DNA of 64,000 bases. Source: Minwuia thermotolerans (GTDB lineage: Bacteria > Pseudomonadota > Alphaproteobacteria > Minwuiales > Minwuiaceae). Positions within the stretch are counted from its first letter, which is position 1. Every line of letters begins with the position of its first letter. The stretch is from the NCBI RefSeq assembly GCF_002924445.1, contig NZ_PIGG01000031.1, positions 186,001-250,000 on the forward strand, read 5' to 3'. Under the pieces are notes generated by a model, which was not told where the DNA came from, searched no databases, and saw nothing but the letters and a program-made list of their open reading frames with translations. The translations under genes were made by a program, and so were the position numbers. Shown in pieces: positions 7,012 through 16,290 of the stretch.

Positions 7012-8505
7012 ATGACCGGACTGATCCTCGCCATCGACCAGGGCACCACCTCCAGCCGCGCCATCCTGTTCGATGCCGACACCGCGGTCGTCGCCGTGGC
7101 GCAGCAGGAATTCCGCCAGCACTTCCCGCGTTCCGGCTGGGTGGAGCACGACCCGGAGGATCTCTGGCGATCGACCGTGGAGACCTGCCGCGAGGCGATG
7201 AAGACGGCTGGCGTGGACGCCGGCGGCATCGCCGCGATCGGTATCACCAACCAGCGTGAAACGACCGTGGTCTGGGAACGCGAGACGGGACGCGTCATAC
7301 ACAACGCCATCGTCTGGCAGGACCGCCGCACGGCGGGCTTCTGCCAGAAACTGAAGGCGGACGGGCACGAGGATATGGTGGCGGCAAGGACCGGCCTGCT
7401 GCTGGACCCCTATTTCTCCGGCACCAAGATCGCCTGGATACTGAACAACGTGGAGGGCGCGCGCGGACGGGCCGAGCGCGGCGAACTGCTTTTCGGCACC
7501 GTCGATACCTGGCTGCTCTGGCGGCTCACCGGCGGACGGGTCCACGCCACCGACGCGACCAACGCCAGCCGGACGCTGCTCTATGGCATCCGTTCGGGCG
7601 AGTGGGACGACGAGCTCTGCGCGCTGATCGGCGTGCCGCGCGCCATGCTGCCCGAAGTCCGGGACTCGTCGGGCCTTTTCGGGGAGACGGAAGCCGATCT
7701 GTTCGGCGGGGCGATTCCGGTGGCCGGTATCGCCGGCGACCAGCAGGCCGCGACGGTGGGCCAGGCCTGCTTCCGGCCGGGCATGATGAAGTCGACCTAC
7801 GGCACCGGCTGCTTCGCCCTGCTCAACACGGGCGAGACGCCGGTGCCCTCGAAGAACCGCCTGCTGACCACGGTGGCCTACCAGCTGAACGGCCGGCGGA
7901 CCTACGCCCTGGAAGGCTCGATCTTCGTCGCCGGCGCGGCGGTGCAGTGGCTGCGCGACGGTCTCGGCATCATCGGCTCGGCGCCGGAAAGCGGCGCCCT
8001 CGCCCGCCAGGCGGACCCGGCGCAGGAGGTCTATCTGGTGCCGGCCTTCACCGGACTTGGCGCGCCTTACTGGGATGCCGACGCGCGCGGCGCGCTGTTC
8101 GGCCTGACCCGCGGCACGGGACCGGCGGAGCTGGCGCGCGCGGCGCTGGAATCCGTCTGCTACCAGACCCGCGACCTGTTGGAAGCCATGCGCGGCGACT
8201 GGCCGGAAGCGGCGTCGAAGGAAACGGTGCTGCGCGTCGACGGCGGCATGGTCGCCAGCGACTGGACCATGCAGTGCCTGGCCGACATGCTGGGCGCGCC
8301 CGTCGACCGGCCAGAGGTGCTCGAGACGACGGCGCTGGGCGCGGCCTATCTCGCCGGCCTGCACGCCGGCATCTACCCCGAACCCGACCGCTTCGCCGAA
8401 GGCTGGCGGCTGCAGCACCGCTTCGACCCGCAGATGGCCGAGGCCGAGCGGGCGCGCAAATACGCCGGCTGGCAGGACGCCGTCAGGCGCACGCTGACGG
8501 CGTAG
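7012..8505 (+). CDS. glpK: Glycerol kinase
   Basis: A 497-residue FGGY-family kinase phosphorylating glycerol to sn-glycerol 3-phosphate with ATP. Evidence includes the ATP-binding loop DQGTTSSR (9-16), [23 protein letters not shown], the substrate/adenosine segment [14 protein letters not shown] and the second sugar-kinase signature [22 protein letters not shown]. Full length and intact. It lies 11 bases after ivd. No glpF or glpD is nearby. The 3' side faces the convergent thiolase gene across a repeat-containing gap. Confidence 0.96.
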   Translation: MTGLILAIDQGTTSSRAILFDADTAVVAVAQQEFRQHFPRSGWVEHDPEDLWRSTVETCREAMKTAGVDAGGIAAIGITNQRETTVVWERETGRVIHNAIVWQDRRTAGFCQKLKADGHEDMVAARTGLLLDPYFSGTKIAWILNNVEGARGRAERGELLFGTVDTWLLWRLTGGRVHATDATNASRTLLYGIRSGEWDDELCALIGVPRAMLPEVRDSSGLFGETEADLFGGAIPVAGIAGDQQAATVGQACFRPGMMKSTYGTGCFALLNTGETPVPSKNRLLTTVAYQLNGRRTYALEGSIFVAGAAVQWLRDGLGIIGSAPESGALARQADPAQEVYLVPAFTGLGAPYWDADARGALFGLTRGTGPAELARAALESVCYQTRDLLEAMRGDWPEAASKETVLRVDGGMVASDWTMQCLADMLGAPVDRPEVLETTALGAAYLAGLHAGIYPEPDRFAEGWRLQHRFDPQMAEAERARKYAGWQDAVRRTLTA

Positions 8506-8531
8506 GTCAGACCCATGCCGGAATACTGTCT

Positions 8532-8600
8532 CCCTTGGACTTGATCCAAGGGCCCGGTACGGCAGCTCTCCAGACTGGGTCCCGGGGTCAAGCCCCAGGA
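8532..8600. repeat. Inverted pair of REP-like palindromes between convergent genes
   Basis: The first unit CCCTTGGA-CTTGA-TCCAAGGG (8532-8552) is a perfect 8-bp stem with loop CTTGA. The second, near 8582-8599, is CCGGGG-TCAAG-CCCCAGG, an imperfect stem whose loop TCAAG is the reverse complement of the first loop. Two palindromes in opposite orientation between glpK and the convergent thiolase gene resemble REP/BIME elements and may also act as a two-way terminator. Copy number cannot be judged from one window. Confidence 0.6.
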
Positions 8601-8632
8601 AGCCAAGGCGTTAAACCAGATGACGGAAACTG

Positions 8633-9877
8633 CTAGTTCCCCGGGCCGGCCAGCACGGTGATGGCGCAGGTGGCTTCCTCGAAGCGGTAGACGCCGCCGC
8701 CGTTCTCGGCGATGGCGTGGCGCGCGCCCTCGACCTGGCGGCCCCCGGCCTCGCCGCGGAGCTGGCCGACCAGTTCGTAGATCTGCCCCAGGCCCGTGGC
8801 GCCGATGGGATGGCCCTTGGATTCGAGGCCGCCCGAGGGGTTGACCGGCACCCGCCCGCCCAGGCGGGTCTCTCCGGCTTCCGCCGCGCGGCCGCCGTCG
8901 CCGAATTCGCAGAGCCCGAGGTTTTCCACCTGCTGCAGTTCGCCCATCGCCGTCGCGTCGTGCACCTCGGCGACGTCGATGGCGTCCGGGCCGAAGCCCG
9001 CCATGTCATAGGCCCTCTTCGCGGCGAGATGGGTGATGTGCCGGCGGTAGTCGTCGGGCTCCCGGTCGACGCCGGTGCCCATGACCGAGGCGGCGACGCG
9101 CACCGCGCGGGCCTTCTCGAAGCGGTCGAGCAGGTCGCCGGAAACCAGGATCGCCGCCGCCGCGCCATCGGAGATCGGCGAGCACATGGGCAGGGTCAGC
9201 GGCCAGGACACGATCCGCGCCGCCATCACCTCTTCCACCGAGATGTCGTTGCGATACTGGGACTTCGGGTTCAGCGTCGAGTGGAAATGGTTCTTGGCGG
9301 CGACATGGGCGAGCTGCGCCTGGGTCGTCCCGAAGGTCTTCATGTGAAACTTCGCCCAGCTGGCGTAGACGTCCATGAAGGGGCTGCGCTGGGAGTTCGG
9401 CAGCACGGCGTCGGCCGGCGTCTCGACCCCTGCCCCCAGCGCGTTCAGCCGCTCGAAGGTCGCCGCGCGGTCGTGCACGTCGATGGCGCCGTCGAAGATC
9501 TCGAAGCTGCGCGCCTTGTCCTCGTGGTACATCTTGTCCGCCCCGACCGCGAGGGCGATGCCGCATGTGCCGGCCCTGATCGCCGTATAGGCGGCGTTGA
9601 AGGCCGTCGACGCGCTGGCGCAGGCGTTCTCCACATTCGCCATCGGAATGCCCTGGAAGCCCATCTCGCGCAGCGCGATCTCGCCGGGGACGAGATACTG
9701 GCCTTCGAGCACGCCCTGGGTGGTGTTGGAGAACCAGGCCGCCTCCACGTCGCCCACACCCAGACCGCCGTCGGCGAGCGCCTCGTCCACTGCCTCCCGC
9801 GTGAGTTGTTTCACCGATTTCTCGAGAAAACGCCCGAACGGCGTCATTCCGATCCCGACGACATAGACCTCGGTCAT
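8633..9877 (-). CDS. Thiolase (SCP2-thiolase-like acyl-CoA acyltransferase)
   Basis: A 414-residue thiolase-superfamily enzyme. ATG 9875-9877 (MTEVYVVGIGMTPFGRF) has a strong GGGGAGG site 5 bases upstream; an earlier in-frame start lacks one. The acyl-accepting cysteine is present (Cys86 in NVENACASAST), as are the histidine in AEVHDATAMGE and KGHPIGATGLGQIYEL near the C-terminus, so it should be catalytically competent. It is likely a 3-oxoacyl-CoA thiolase for an unusual or branched acyl chain. It is divergent from the P450 gene across 68 bp with a palindromic operator candidate. Confidence 0.85.
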   Translation of the reverse strand: MTEVYVVGIGMTPFGRFLEKSVKQLTREAVDEALADGGLGVGDVEAAWFSNTTQGVLEGQYLVPGEIALREMGFQGIPMANVENACASASTAFNAAYTAIRAGTCGIALAVGADKMYHEDKARSFEIFDGAIDVHDRAATFERLNALGAGVETPADAVLPNSQRSPFMDVYASWAKFHMKTFGTTQAQLAHVAAKNHFHSTLNPKSQYRNDISVEEVMAARIVSWPLTLPMCSPISDGAAAAILVSGDLLDRFEKARAVRVAASVMGTGVDREPDDYRRHITHLAAKRAYDMAGFGPDAIDVAEVHDATAMGELQQVENLGLCEFGDGGRAAEAGETRLGGRVPVNPSGGLESKGHPIGATGLGQIYELVGQLRGEAGGRQVEGARHAIAENGGGVYRFEEATCAITVLAGPGN

Positions 9878-9895
9878 TGCGGCCTCCCCAAACTT

Positions 9896-9909
9896 GTACG
9901 CCTGCGTAC
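9896..9909. promoter_or_regulatory. Palindromic operator candidate between thiolase and P450 genes
   Basis: GTACGC-CT-GCGTAC is a perfect 6+2+6 inverted repeat in the 68-bp gap between the divergent genes at 8633-9877 and 9946-11172. Its position could control both directions. TetR-family regulators often use such sites, but no regulator gene is adjacent. Confidence 0.45.
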
Positions 9910-9945
9910 CATATCGCATGATGGATGCGGGGAGGAAGCGCGACC

Positions 9946-11172
9946 ATGACGATCACAGCGCCAGAACCGGTGGACTTCGCCGATCCGGAAATCATCGCCG
10001 CGCCGCAGCCGGTGCTCGACCGCCTGCGCGAGGAACAGCCTCTGCACTGGAATCCCTCGCTCAAGGGCTGGTTCGCCACCCGCTTCGAGGATGTCCGGCA
10101 GATCCTGTCGAGCCCGCACTTCTCGGTCGAGAAGTTCGGTCCCGTCATCGAACGCGCCGACGGCGAGGCCCGGGCGCGGCTGGAAACGCTGGCGAAGGTG
10201 CTGAGCGACTGGATCGTCTTCATGGACCCGCCGGGCCACACCCGGCTGCGCCGGGCGATGCGCACCGGCTTCATGCCCCGCGACATGGACGCCCTGGAGC
10301 CGAAGGTGCACGAGCGGGTCGACCAGTTGCTGACGCCGCTGGAAGGCTCCAGGGGCGCGGAACTGAAGGCGGCCTTCGCCAACCCGCTGCCGGCCATGGT
10401 GATCGGCGACCTGTTCGGCGTGCCGGAAGCGGACATCCCCGAACTGCGCCGCTGGGCCGATGCGCTGGGCAAGTTCGTGCTCGGCGGCCGGCAGACACCG
10501 GACCGCCACCGCCTCGCCCAGCAGGCGGTGCTCGACTTCGTCGCCTATCTCGAGCGTCTGGTTGCCGAGCGCCGCGCCGATCCCCGCCCCGACCTCACGA
10601 CCCACCTGATCCGCTACGAAGAGGACGGCGACCGACTGAGCAACGAGGAGATCGTCCATTCCATCCTGCTCTGCGTCTGGGCGGGCTACGAGACGACGGC
10701 GAATCTGATCGCCAACGGCACCATGGCGCTGGCCCGTAATCCGGCGCAGGCCGAGCGGCTCGCCGCCGACCCTTCGCTGATCCCCGACGCGATCGAGGAA
10801 TTCCTGCGCTTCGAAGGGCCGGTGCAGGCGCTGGTGCGTGTGGCCAAGCAGGACGAGACGGTGGGCGGCGCGGCCATCAAGGCCGGCGACCGCGTCTTTG
10901 TCTCCCTGTTCGCCGCGAACCACGACCCCGCCCGTTTCGCACACCCGGGCGAGTTCGACCCGGCGCGGCAGCGCAACCGCCACCTCAGCTTCGGTCACGG
11001 CATCCATCTCTGCCTCGGCGCACCGCTCGCCCGTCTGGAGGGCCGGGCGGCATTCGAAGGCCTGCTGCGGCGCTTCGGCGATTTCCGCATCGTCGAGGAG
11101 CCGACCTGGCGGGACGAACTGATCACCCGCACCGCCGAAGCCGTGCACATCGGCTGGACGCCCAGGACATGA
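9946..11172 (+). CDS. Cytochrome P450
   Basis: A 408-residue soluble class I type bacterial P450. ATG 9946 (MTITAPEPVDF) follows GGGGAGG. The family marks are all present: FMDPPGHTRLRRAM, the I-helix AGYETT oxygen-activation motif, the EEFLRFEG (ExxR) helix and the heme loop FGHGIHLCLGAPLAR with the cysteine ligand. No ferredoxin or reductase gene is adjacent, so electron donors must come from elsewhere. It overlaps the next thiolase-like gene by 4 bases. Together with the thiolase, aldolase-like and DUF35 genes it suggests oxidation and shortening of a hydrophobic side chain. The substrate is unknown. Confidence 0.93.
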   Translation: MTITAPEPVDFADPEIIAAPQPVLDRLREEQPLHWNPSLKGWFATRFEDVRQILSSPHFSVEKFGPVIERADGEARARLETLAKVLSDWIVFMDPPGHTRLRRAMRTGFMPRDMDALEPKVHERVDQLLTPLEGSRGAELKAAFANPLPAMVIGDLFGVPEADIPELRRWADALGKFVLGGRQTPDRHRLAQQAVLDFVAYLERLVAERRADPRPDLTTHLIRYEEDGDRLSNEEIVHSILLCVWAGYETTANLIANGTMALARNPAQAERLAADPSLIPDAIEEFLRFEGPVQALVRVAKQDETVGGAAIKAGDRVFVSLFAANHDPARFAHPGEFDPARQRNRHLSFGHGIHLCLGAPLARLEGRAAFEGLLRRFGDFRIVEEPTWRDELITRTAEAVHIGWTPRT

Positions 11173-12317
11173 AGAAGGCATTCATCACCGGCGTCGCCAA
11201 CACCCGCTGCGGGAAGCTGCCCGAGGAAAGCGCCCTGTCGCTGCACGCCACCGTCGCGCGCGAGGCGGCGGCCGACGCCGGCATCGACCTGAAGGACGTG
11301 GACGGTCTGCTCTGCGCCTATTCCTTCACCGAGCCGCATCCGATGCTGGCCCACGTGGTCGCAGAGTATCTGGGCATTCAGCCGGCCTTTGCCGCCTGCG
11401 TATCGGCCGGCGGCGCCACGGGCGCACTGCACGTGATGACCGCGAAGGCTCTGGTCGAATCCGGCATGTGCCGCAACGTGCTGTGTCTCACAGGCGACAA
11501 CCGGCTGACCGGCATGGCGCCCGGCGCGGCAGTGGCCGCGCTCGCCGACTTCGGCCACAGCGAGTTCGAGGTGCCCTATGGCATCACCATTCCGGCCGCC
11601 TACGGCCTGGTGGCGCAGCGCTACATGCACGACACCGGCCTGACGCTGGAGCACATGGCCCACATCGCGGTCACCACCCGCAATCACGCCCGCCGCCACC
11701 CGGACGCCCAGATGCGGAAGCCGCTTTCGGTCGAGGACGTCATGGCCAGCCGCCCCATCGCCGAGCCGCTCCGTCTGTTCGATTGCGCGCTGATTTCCGA
11801 CGGCGCGGCCGGCATTATGGTTTCCGCCGGGTCCACAGGCGGCAAGCCGGCCATCCGCATCCTGGGTGCCGGCCAGAAGGGCACCCACGAGCACCTGATG
11901 GCCGCACCCCGCGACCTGCAGAGCTTCGGCTGCAAGCACTCGGCCGCCGACGCCTTCCGGGAGGCCGGCATGACGGTGAAGAACATCGACGTGGCCGAGA
12001 TCTACGACAGCTTCACCATCACGCTCGCGATCGAGCTCGAATCCATCGGCTTCTTCGAGAAGGGTACGGTGGGCCCGGCCGCCGCCGAGGGCGCGCTGGA
12101 CCTGGGCGGCGCCCTGCCCTGCAACACCCATGGCGGACTGCTGAGCTTCGGCCATTCCGGCGCGGCGGGCGGCGCCTTCCACGTCGTCGAGGGCGTGCGC
12201 CAGCTACGCGGCGAAGCGGGCGAGCGGCAGGTGAAGGACGCCGCCACCTGCTACGTCCACGGCGACGGCGGCACGCTGTCGGCCCATGTCTCCCTGATAC
12301 TGGAGCGCGCGGCATGA
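11169..12317 (+). CDS. Thiolase-fold protein without catalytic Cys/His (Ltp2-aldolase-like)
   Basis: A 382-residue thiolase-superfamily protein. At the place of the nucleophilic cysteine the sequence reads SAGGATGAL (79-87), with glycine aligned to the Cys of the neighbouring thiolase. The usual EVHDA is replaced by AEIYDSFT (Tyr279), the pattern of Ltp2-type steroid side-chain retro-aldolases and related lipid-transfer-protein-like enzymes. The C-terminal THGGLLSFGHSGAAGG is conserved. Ltp2 enzymes act as a complex with a DUF35 protein, and a DUF35 gene overlaps the end of this one. An aldolase role is therefore inferred. It could alternatively be a non-catalytic scaffold. Confidence 0.8.
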   Translation: MKKAFITGVANTRCGKLPEESALSLHATVAREAAADAGIDLKDVDGLLCAYSFTEPHPMLAHVVAEYLGIQPAFAACVSAGGATGALHVMTAKALVESGMCRNVLCLTGDNRLTGMAPGAAVAALADFGHSEFEVPYGITIPAAYGLVAQRYMHDTGLTLEHMAHIAVTTRNHARRHPDAQMRKPLSVEDVMASRPIAEPLRLFDCALISDGAAGIMVSAGSTGGKPAIRILGAGQKGTHEHLMAAPRDLQSFGCKHSAADAFREAGMTVKNIDVAEIYDSFTITLAIELESIGFFEKGTVGPAAAEGALDLGGALPCNTHGGLLSFGHSGAAGGAFHVVEGVRQLRGEAGERQVKDAATCYVHGDGGTLSAHVSLILERAA

Positions 12318-12727
12318 GCGACGCCAGGGCCACGACCAAGCCCGTCCCGGTCCCCACCGTCGATTCGGAAGGCTTCTGGACCGCCTGCGCCGGGGAGCGG
12401 CTGACCGTCCAGCGCTGCGGCGCCTGCGGCGCGGCGCAGTTCTATCCGCGCAACCGCTGCACCGCCTGCGGCTCGGCAGACCTGAGCCTCATCGACGCGG
12501 CCGGGACCGGTACGGTGTTCACCTTCACTGTCAATCACCGCGCCCCGACCGCGGCTTTTGCCGCGGAAGCGCCCTATGTCATCGCGCTCGTCGACCTGGA
12601 CGAGGGGCCGCGCATGATGATGAACGTTATCGGCTGTGCGCCGGCGGAGGTCTCGATCGGCATGAAGGTCCGGATCGTCTTCGAGGCGCGTGGCGGGATG
12701 AAGCTGCCCCAGGCGACACCTGCCTGA
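12314..12727 (+). CDS. DUF35/OB-fold zinc-ribbon protein, partner of the thiolase-like protein
   Basis: A 137-residue protein starting in the ATGA overlap with the previous gene. An N-terminal helix (SEGFWTACAGERLTVQRC) is followed by a rubredoxin-like zinc ribbon with Cys35, Cys38, Cys49 and Cys52, then an OB-fold (GTGTVFTFTVNHR ... VIALVDLDEGPRMMMNVIG). This is the classic DUF35 architecture. These proteins bind acyl-CoA and are essential partners of thiolase-like aldolases and hydratases such as Ltp2/ChsH2 systems. The translational overlap supports a complex with the 11169-12317 product. Confidence 0.9.
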   Translation: MSDARATTKPVPVPTVDSEGFWTACAGERLTVQRCGACGAAQFYPRNRCTACGSADLSLIDAAGTGTVFTFTVNHRAPTAAFAAEAPYVIALVDLDEGPRMMMNVIGCAPAEVSIGMKVRIVFEARGGMKLPQATPA

Positions 12728-12728
12728 C

Positions 12729-12757
12729 TTGCCACGCGGAGCAGGCGCGGCTATCTC
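12729..12757 (+). promoter_or_regulatory. Caulobacter-type promoter before yggT
   Basis: TTGCCAC (12729-12735) and GCTATCTC (12750-12757) are 14 bases apart, close to the pattern TTGaCgS-N10-14-GCtANAWC. It sits 37 bases before the yggT start. By-eye prediction. Confidence 0.45.
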
Positions 12758-12794
12758 TCGCGCGGTAACCACGCCCCGGACCCGAGGATAGCCC

Positions 12795-13094
12795 ATGCTG
12801 GCGATTGCGACCCTGATCGATTACGCGATCACGTTCTACATCATCTGCCTGATCGCGAACGCGATCCTGAGCTGGCTGGTGGCCTTCAACGTGCTGAACC
12901 CGCAGAACCCGATCGCGCGGCAGATCGGCTATTTCCTGTTCCGCATCACGGAGCCGGCCCTGGCGCCGATCCGGCGGCTGCTGCCCGACCTGGGCGGCAT
13001 CGACATCTCGCCGATCGTCCTGATCGTGCTGCTCAGCGTGCTCCGCACCCTGATCATCTGCGACATCATGGGTCTGTGCTCCGGCTACACCTGA
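12795..13094 (+). CDS. yggT: YggT family membrane protein
   Basis: A 99-residue integral membrane protein with two hydrophobic segments: about 5-30 (ATLIDYAITFYIICLIANAI) and 72-92. Between them is the conserved NPIARQIGYFLFRITEPALAPIRRLLP stretch, which defines the YggT family. Family members are linked to membrane and osmotic functions or cell-envelope organisation, but the mechanism is not settled. It is followed 8 bases later by the DUF167 gene, the usual yggT-yggU pair. Confidence 0.93.
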   Translation: MLAIATLIDYAITFYIICLIANAILSWLVAFNVLNPQNPIARQIGYFLFRITEPALAPIRRLLPDLGGIDISPIVLIVLLSVLRTLIICDIMGLCSGYT

Positions 13095-13102
13095 CCGGCC
13101 CC

Positions 13103-13390
13103 ATGCGCCTCGACCTGAAGGTCACGCCCGGCGCGCGGCATGAGGGCTTCGACGGCTGGTTCACGGACGCGGACGGACGCCGGCGGCTTAAGGTCAAGGT
13201 CACGGCCGCGCCGGAAAAGGGCAAGGCCAACTGGGCGGTCATCAAACTGCTGGCGAAGCGCCTCGGCGTCGCGCCGAGCGACATCGAGGTCGTCCACGGG
13301 GAAACCGGCCGCGACAAGACGCTTCAGATTGCCGGCCCGGACGAGGAGTTGCGCCGGCGCATCGAGACCATCGGAGGGGGCACGGGATGA
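13103..13390 (+). CDS. yggU: DUF167 family protein (YggU)
   Basis: A 95-residue protein starting at ATG 13103 ([12 protein letters not shown]). It has the family core [32 protein letters not shown] and [14 protein letters not shown]. The small alpha/beta fold is widespread and has no proven function. It overlaps folD by 4 bases and lies between yggT and folD in a tight operon. Confidence 0.93.
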   Translation: MRLDLKVTPGARHEGFDGWFTDADGRRRLKVKVTAAPEKGKANWAVIKLLAKRLGVAPSDIEVVHGETGRDKTLQIAGPDEELRRRIETIGGGTG

Positions 13391-14280
13391 GCGGAGACAA
13401 CATCATCGACGGCAAGGCGTTCGCCGCAGAGGTCCGCGCCCGCGTCAAGGCGCAGGTCGACCGGCTCGTCGCCGAACACGGTCTGAAGCCCGGCCTGGCC
13501 GTGGTGCTGGTGGGCGAGGATCCGGCAAGCCAGGTCTATGTCCGCAACAAGGCGAAGCAGACGGTGGAATGCGGCATGCGCTCCGACGAGATCCGCCTGG
13601 AAGCCACGGCAACCCAGGAGGAGGTGCTGGCCGTGGTCGACCGGCTGAACGCCGACCCCGGCATCCACGGCATCCTGGTGCAGCTGCCCCTGCCCGATCA
13701 GATCGACGAGTCCGCGGTGCTCGACCGCATCGACCCGGACAAGGACGTCGACGGCTTCCACGTCGTCAACACCGGCCGGCTGCAGATCGGCCTGCCGGCG
13801 CTGACGCCCTGCACGCCGCGCGGCTGCATGATGCTGCTGCACGACCGGCTGGGCGACCTGTCGGGCAAGCATGCCGTGGTGGTGGGCCGCTCCAACATCG
13901 TCGGAAAGCCCATGGCGATGCTGCTGCTGCACGCCAACTGCACCGTCACCATCGCCCACAGCCGCACGAAGGACCTGCCCGGCCTCTGCCGCCAGGCGGA
14001 CATCGTCATCGCCGCAGTGGGCCGGCCGAAATTCGTCCAGGGCGACTGGATCAAGGAAGGCGCGGCGGTGATCGACGTCGGCATCAACCGCATTCCGAAG
14101 GAAGACGGCAAGACCCGGCTGGTGGGTGACGTGGACTTCGAGGCCGCCGTTGGCCATGCCGGTCTCATCACGCCGGTGCCCGGCGGCGTCGGCCCCATGA
14201 CCATCGCCTGCCTGCTGGCCAATACGGTCACCGCCGCCTGCATGGCCGCCGGCATTCCCGAGCCGCAGGTGACGGCCTGA
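13387..14280 (+). CDS. folD: Bifunctional methylenetetrahydrofolate dehydrogenase/cyclohydrolase
   Basis: A 297-residue enzyme that interconverts 5,10-methylene-, methenyl- and 10-formyl-tetrahydrofolate using NADP. Motifs include [22 protein letters not shown] with the Tyr/Lys catalytic pair (about 51 and 55), [23 protein letters not shown], the NADP loop [13 protein letters not shown] and the C-terminal [11 protein letters not shown]. Full length. It is the last gene of the yggT-yggU-folD run. Confidence 0.97.
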   Translation: MSGDNIIDGKAFAAEVRARVKAQVDRLVAEHGLKPGLAVVLVGEDPASQVYVRNKAKQTVECGMRSDEIRLEATATQEEVLAVVDRLNADPGIHGILVQLPLPDQIDESAVLDRIDPDKDVDGFHVVNTGRLQIGLPALTPCTPRGCMMLLHDRLGDLSGKHAVVVGRSNIVGKPMAMLLLHANCTVTIAHSRTKDLPGLCRQADIVIAAVGRPKFVQGDWIKEGAAVIDVGINRIPKEDGKTRLVGDVDFEAAVGHAGLITPVPGGVGPMTIACLLANTVTAACMAAGIPEPQVTA

Positions 14281-14330
14281 AAGGCCGGGCGTAGACTGCC
14301 TTCCGGGGATTGACGCGGGGGGGCGATCAG

Positions 14331-16253
14331 ATGACCGATCCGAAGACGCCGAAACAAGCCAGCGAAGCCACGCTGGCGGCGAACCGCGGGCTGGCCGGGA
14401 AGCTCAATTTCGCCGACCGCGACGACTTCGAGAACGCCGCCCGCGGCCACGTGGCGAGTCTCGACGGCGGGGTCATCGCCACCGAGCGCGGCACGAAGGT
14501 CTGGGATCTCAACGTCTACGATTTCCTGGACGGCGACGCCGGGATCGACACGATCAACCCCAGCCTGCTTCGCATGGCGCGGCTCAACATGCACAACGGC
14601 CTGTTCACGGTCACTGACCGGGTCTGGCAGGTCCGCGGCCTCGACCTCGCCAACATGACGATCATCGAGGGCGATCAGGGGCTGATCCTGATCGACTGCA
14701 TGACCACCGCCGAGGTCGCCCGCGCCGGACTGGAGCTCTTTTTCGAGCACCGTCCGCGGCGCCCCGTGAAGGCCCTGATCTACACTCACAGCCATGTCGA
14801 CCATTATGGCGGCGCCCGCGGCGTGCTGACGCCCGAGGAGGCCGCCTCCGGTGCGGCGCAGGTCTTCGCCCCCGACGGCTTCCTGGAGGCCGTGGGCGGC
14901 GAGAACGTGCTGGCCGGCAACGCCATGACCCGGCGCGCGCAGTTCCAGTTCGGCGGGCTGCTGAATCCCGGGCCGCGCGGCCAGGTCGACGCCGGCCTGG
15001 GCAAGGTGACGGCGCGCGGCACGATCAGCCTGATCGCGCCGACCGACATCATCGTCCAGCCCGTGGAGCGGCACATGGTCGACGGCCTCGCCATCGACTT
15101 CCACCTCGCGCCCGGCACGGAGGCGCCAGCGGAGATGCACATGTTCTTCCCCGACCTGGGAGTGCTGAACATGGCCGAGAACGCCACGCCGCTGCTGCAC
15201 AATTTCTGCCCGCTCCGGGGTTCGGAGGTGCGCGATCCGCGCATCTGGTCGCACTTCCTGGCGGACGCTGTCGAACGCTTTGGCGCGAAGACGGAGGTGC
15301 TGATCTGCCAGCACCATTGGCCGACCTGGGGACGCGAGAACGTCACCGGTTTCCTGCAGCGCCAGCGCGACCTCTACAAGCACATCCACGACCAGACGGT
15401 CCGGCTGATGAACCATGGCTGGCGGCCGGCGGAAATCGCCGAAGCGCTGGACCTGCCGCCGTCACTGGCCGACGACTGGCGCATGCGAGGCTACTACGGC
15501 ACCGTCAGCCACAATTCCAAGGCCGTCTTCCAGCGCTATCTGAGCTGGTACGACGGCAATCCGGCGAACCTGAACCCGCTGCCGCCCGTCCCCGCGGCGC
15601 GGAAATATGTCGACTACATGGGCGGGGCGGCCGACGTGCTGGCGAAGGCGCGCGCGGATTTCGACGCCGGCGAGTACCGCTGGGTGGCCCAGGTGCTCTA
15701 TCATGTGCTGTTCGCCGACCCCGAGAACGGGGATGCGCGGCACCTGGCCGCCGACGCCTTCGAGCAACTCGGCTACCAGGCCGAGAGCGCGACGTGGCGC
15801 AACGCCTATCTCTACGCCGCACAGGAGCTGCGCCACGGCGTGGTCAAGCTGCCGCCGCGGCCGATCCTGAGCCCCGACCTGCTGGGCGCGGTGGCGACCG
15901 AGACGCTGTTCGACTTCATCGCCGTGAGGCTCGACCCGGCGAAATGCGCCGGCATGAGCTGGCGCATCAACTGGCATCTCACCGACCGCGAAGAGCGCGT
16001 CTGCCAGACGCTGGCCAACGAGACCCTGACCCAGATCATGGGCAAGGTCGCAGACGACGCGCTGGCCACGGTGACGACGCGGCGCGATGTGCTGGTCGCG
16101 CTGATCGTCGGCAAGGCGACCGTTGCCGAGGCTCTCGAAGGCGGCGCGCTCACCGTCACCGGCGATGGCTCGGTCGTGACGGGCCTGTTCGACATGCTTG
16201 ACGGCTTCGACATGCAGTTCGACATCCTGACTCCCGGCCCGGAGCATCTCTGA
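14331..16253 (+). CDS. Linear primary-alkylsulfatase (SdsA/BDS1 family metallo-beta-lactamase)
   Basis: A 640-residue member of the metallo-beta-lactamase alkylsulfatases, which cleave SDS-like alkyl sulfates to alcohol and sulfate at a two-zinc site. The start is ATG 14331 after a G-rich site. The metal motif THSHVDHYGG lies at about 152-161, and further marks are EAPAEMHMFFPD, HHWPTWG, the dimerisation region PVPAARKYVDYMGGA and a C-terminal SCP2-like lipid-binding domain (GMSWRINWHLTDREERVCQTL). No signal peptide is visible, unlike the secreted SdsA1 of Pseudomonas, so a cytoplasmic location is likely. Confidence 0.92.
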   Translation: MTDPKTPKQASEATLAANRGLAGKLNFADRDDFENAARGHVASLDGGVIATERGTKVWDLNVYDFLDGDAGIDTINPSLLRMARLNMHNGLFTVTDRVWQVRGLDLANMTIIEGDQGLILIDCMTTAEVARAGLELFFEHRPRRPVKALIYTHSHVDHYGGARGVLTPEEAASGAAQVFAPDGFLEAVGGENVLAGNAMTRRAQFQFGGLLNPGPRGQVDAGLGKVTARGTISLIAPTDIIVQPVERHMVDGLAIDFHLAPGTEAPAEMHMFFPDLGVLNMAENATPLLHNFCPLRGSEVRDPRIWSHFLADAVERFGAKTEVLICQHHWPTWGRENVTGFLQRQRDLYKHIHDQTVRLMNHGWRPAEIAEALDLPPSLADDWRMRGYYGTVSHNSKAVFQRYLSWYDGNPANLNPLPPVPAARKYVDYMGGAADVLAKARADFDAGEYRWVAQVLYHVLFADPENGDARHLAADAFEQLGYQAESATWRNAYLYAAQELRHGVVKLPPRPILSPDLLGAVATETLFDFIAVRLDPAKCAGMSWRINWHLTDREERVCQTLANETLTQIMGKVADDALATVTTRRDVLVALIVGKATVAEALEGGALTVTGDGSVVTGLFDMLDGFDMQFDILTPGPEHL

Positions 16254-16290
16254 ACCGCCGGGCGGGAAATCCCCCGGACCGGAGGCCGCC

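Noticed and set aside
14269-14296. Possible promoter GTGACGG / GCGTAGAC before the alkylsulfatase gene
   Set aside because: Two mismatches in key positions and overlap with the folD end; too weak to list.
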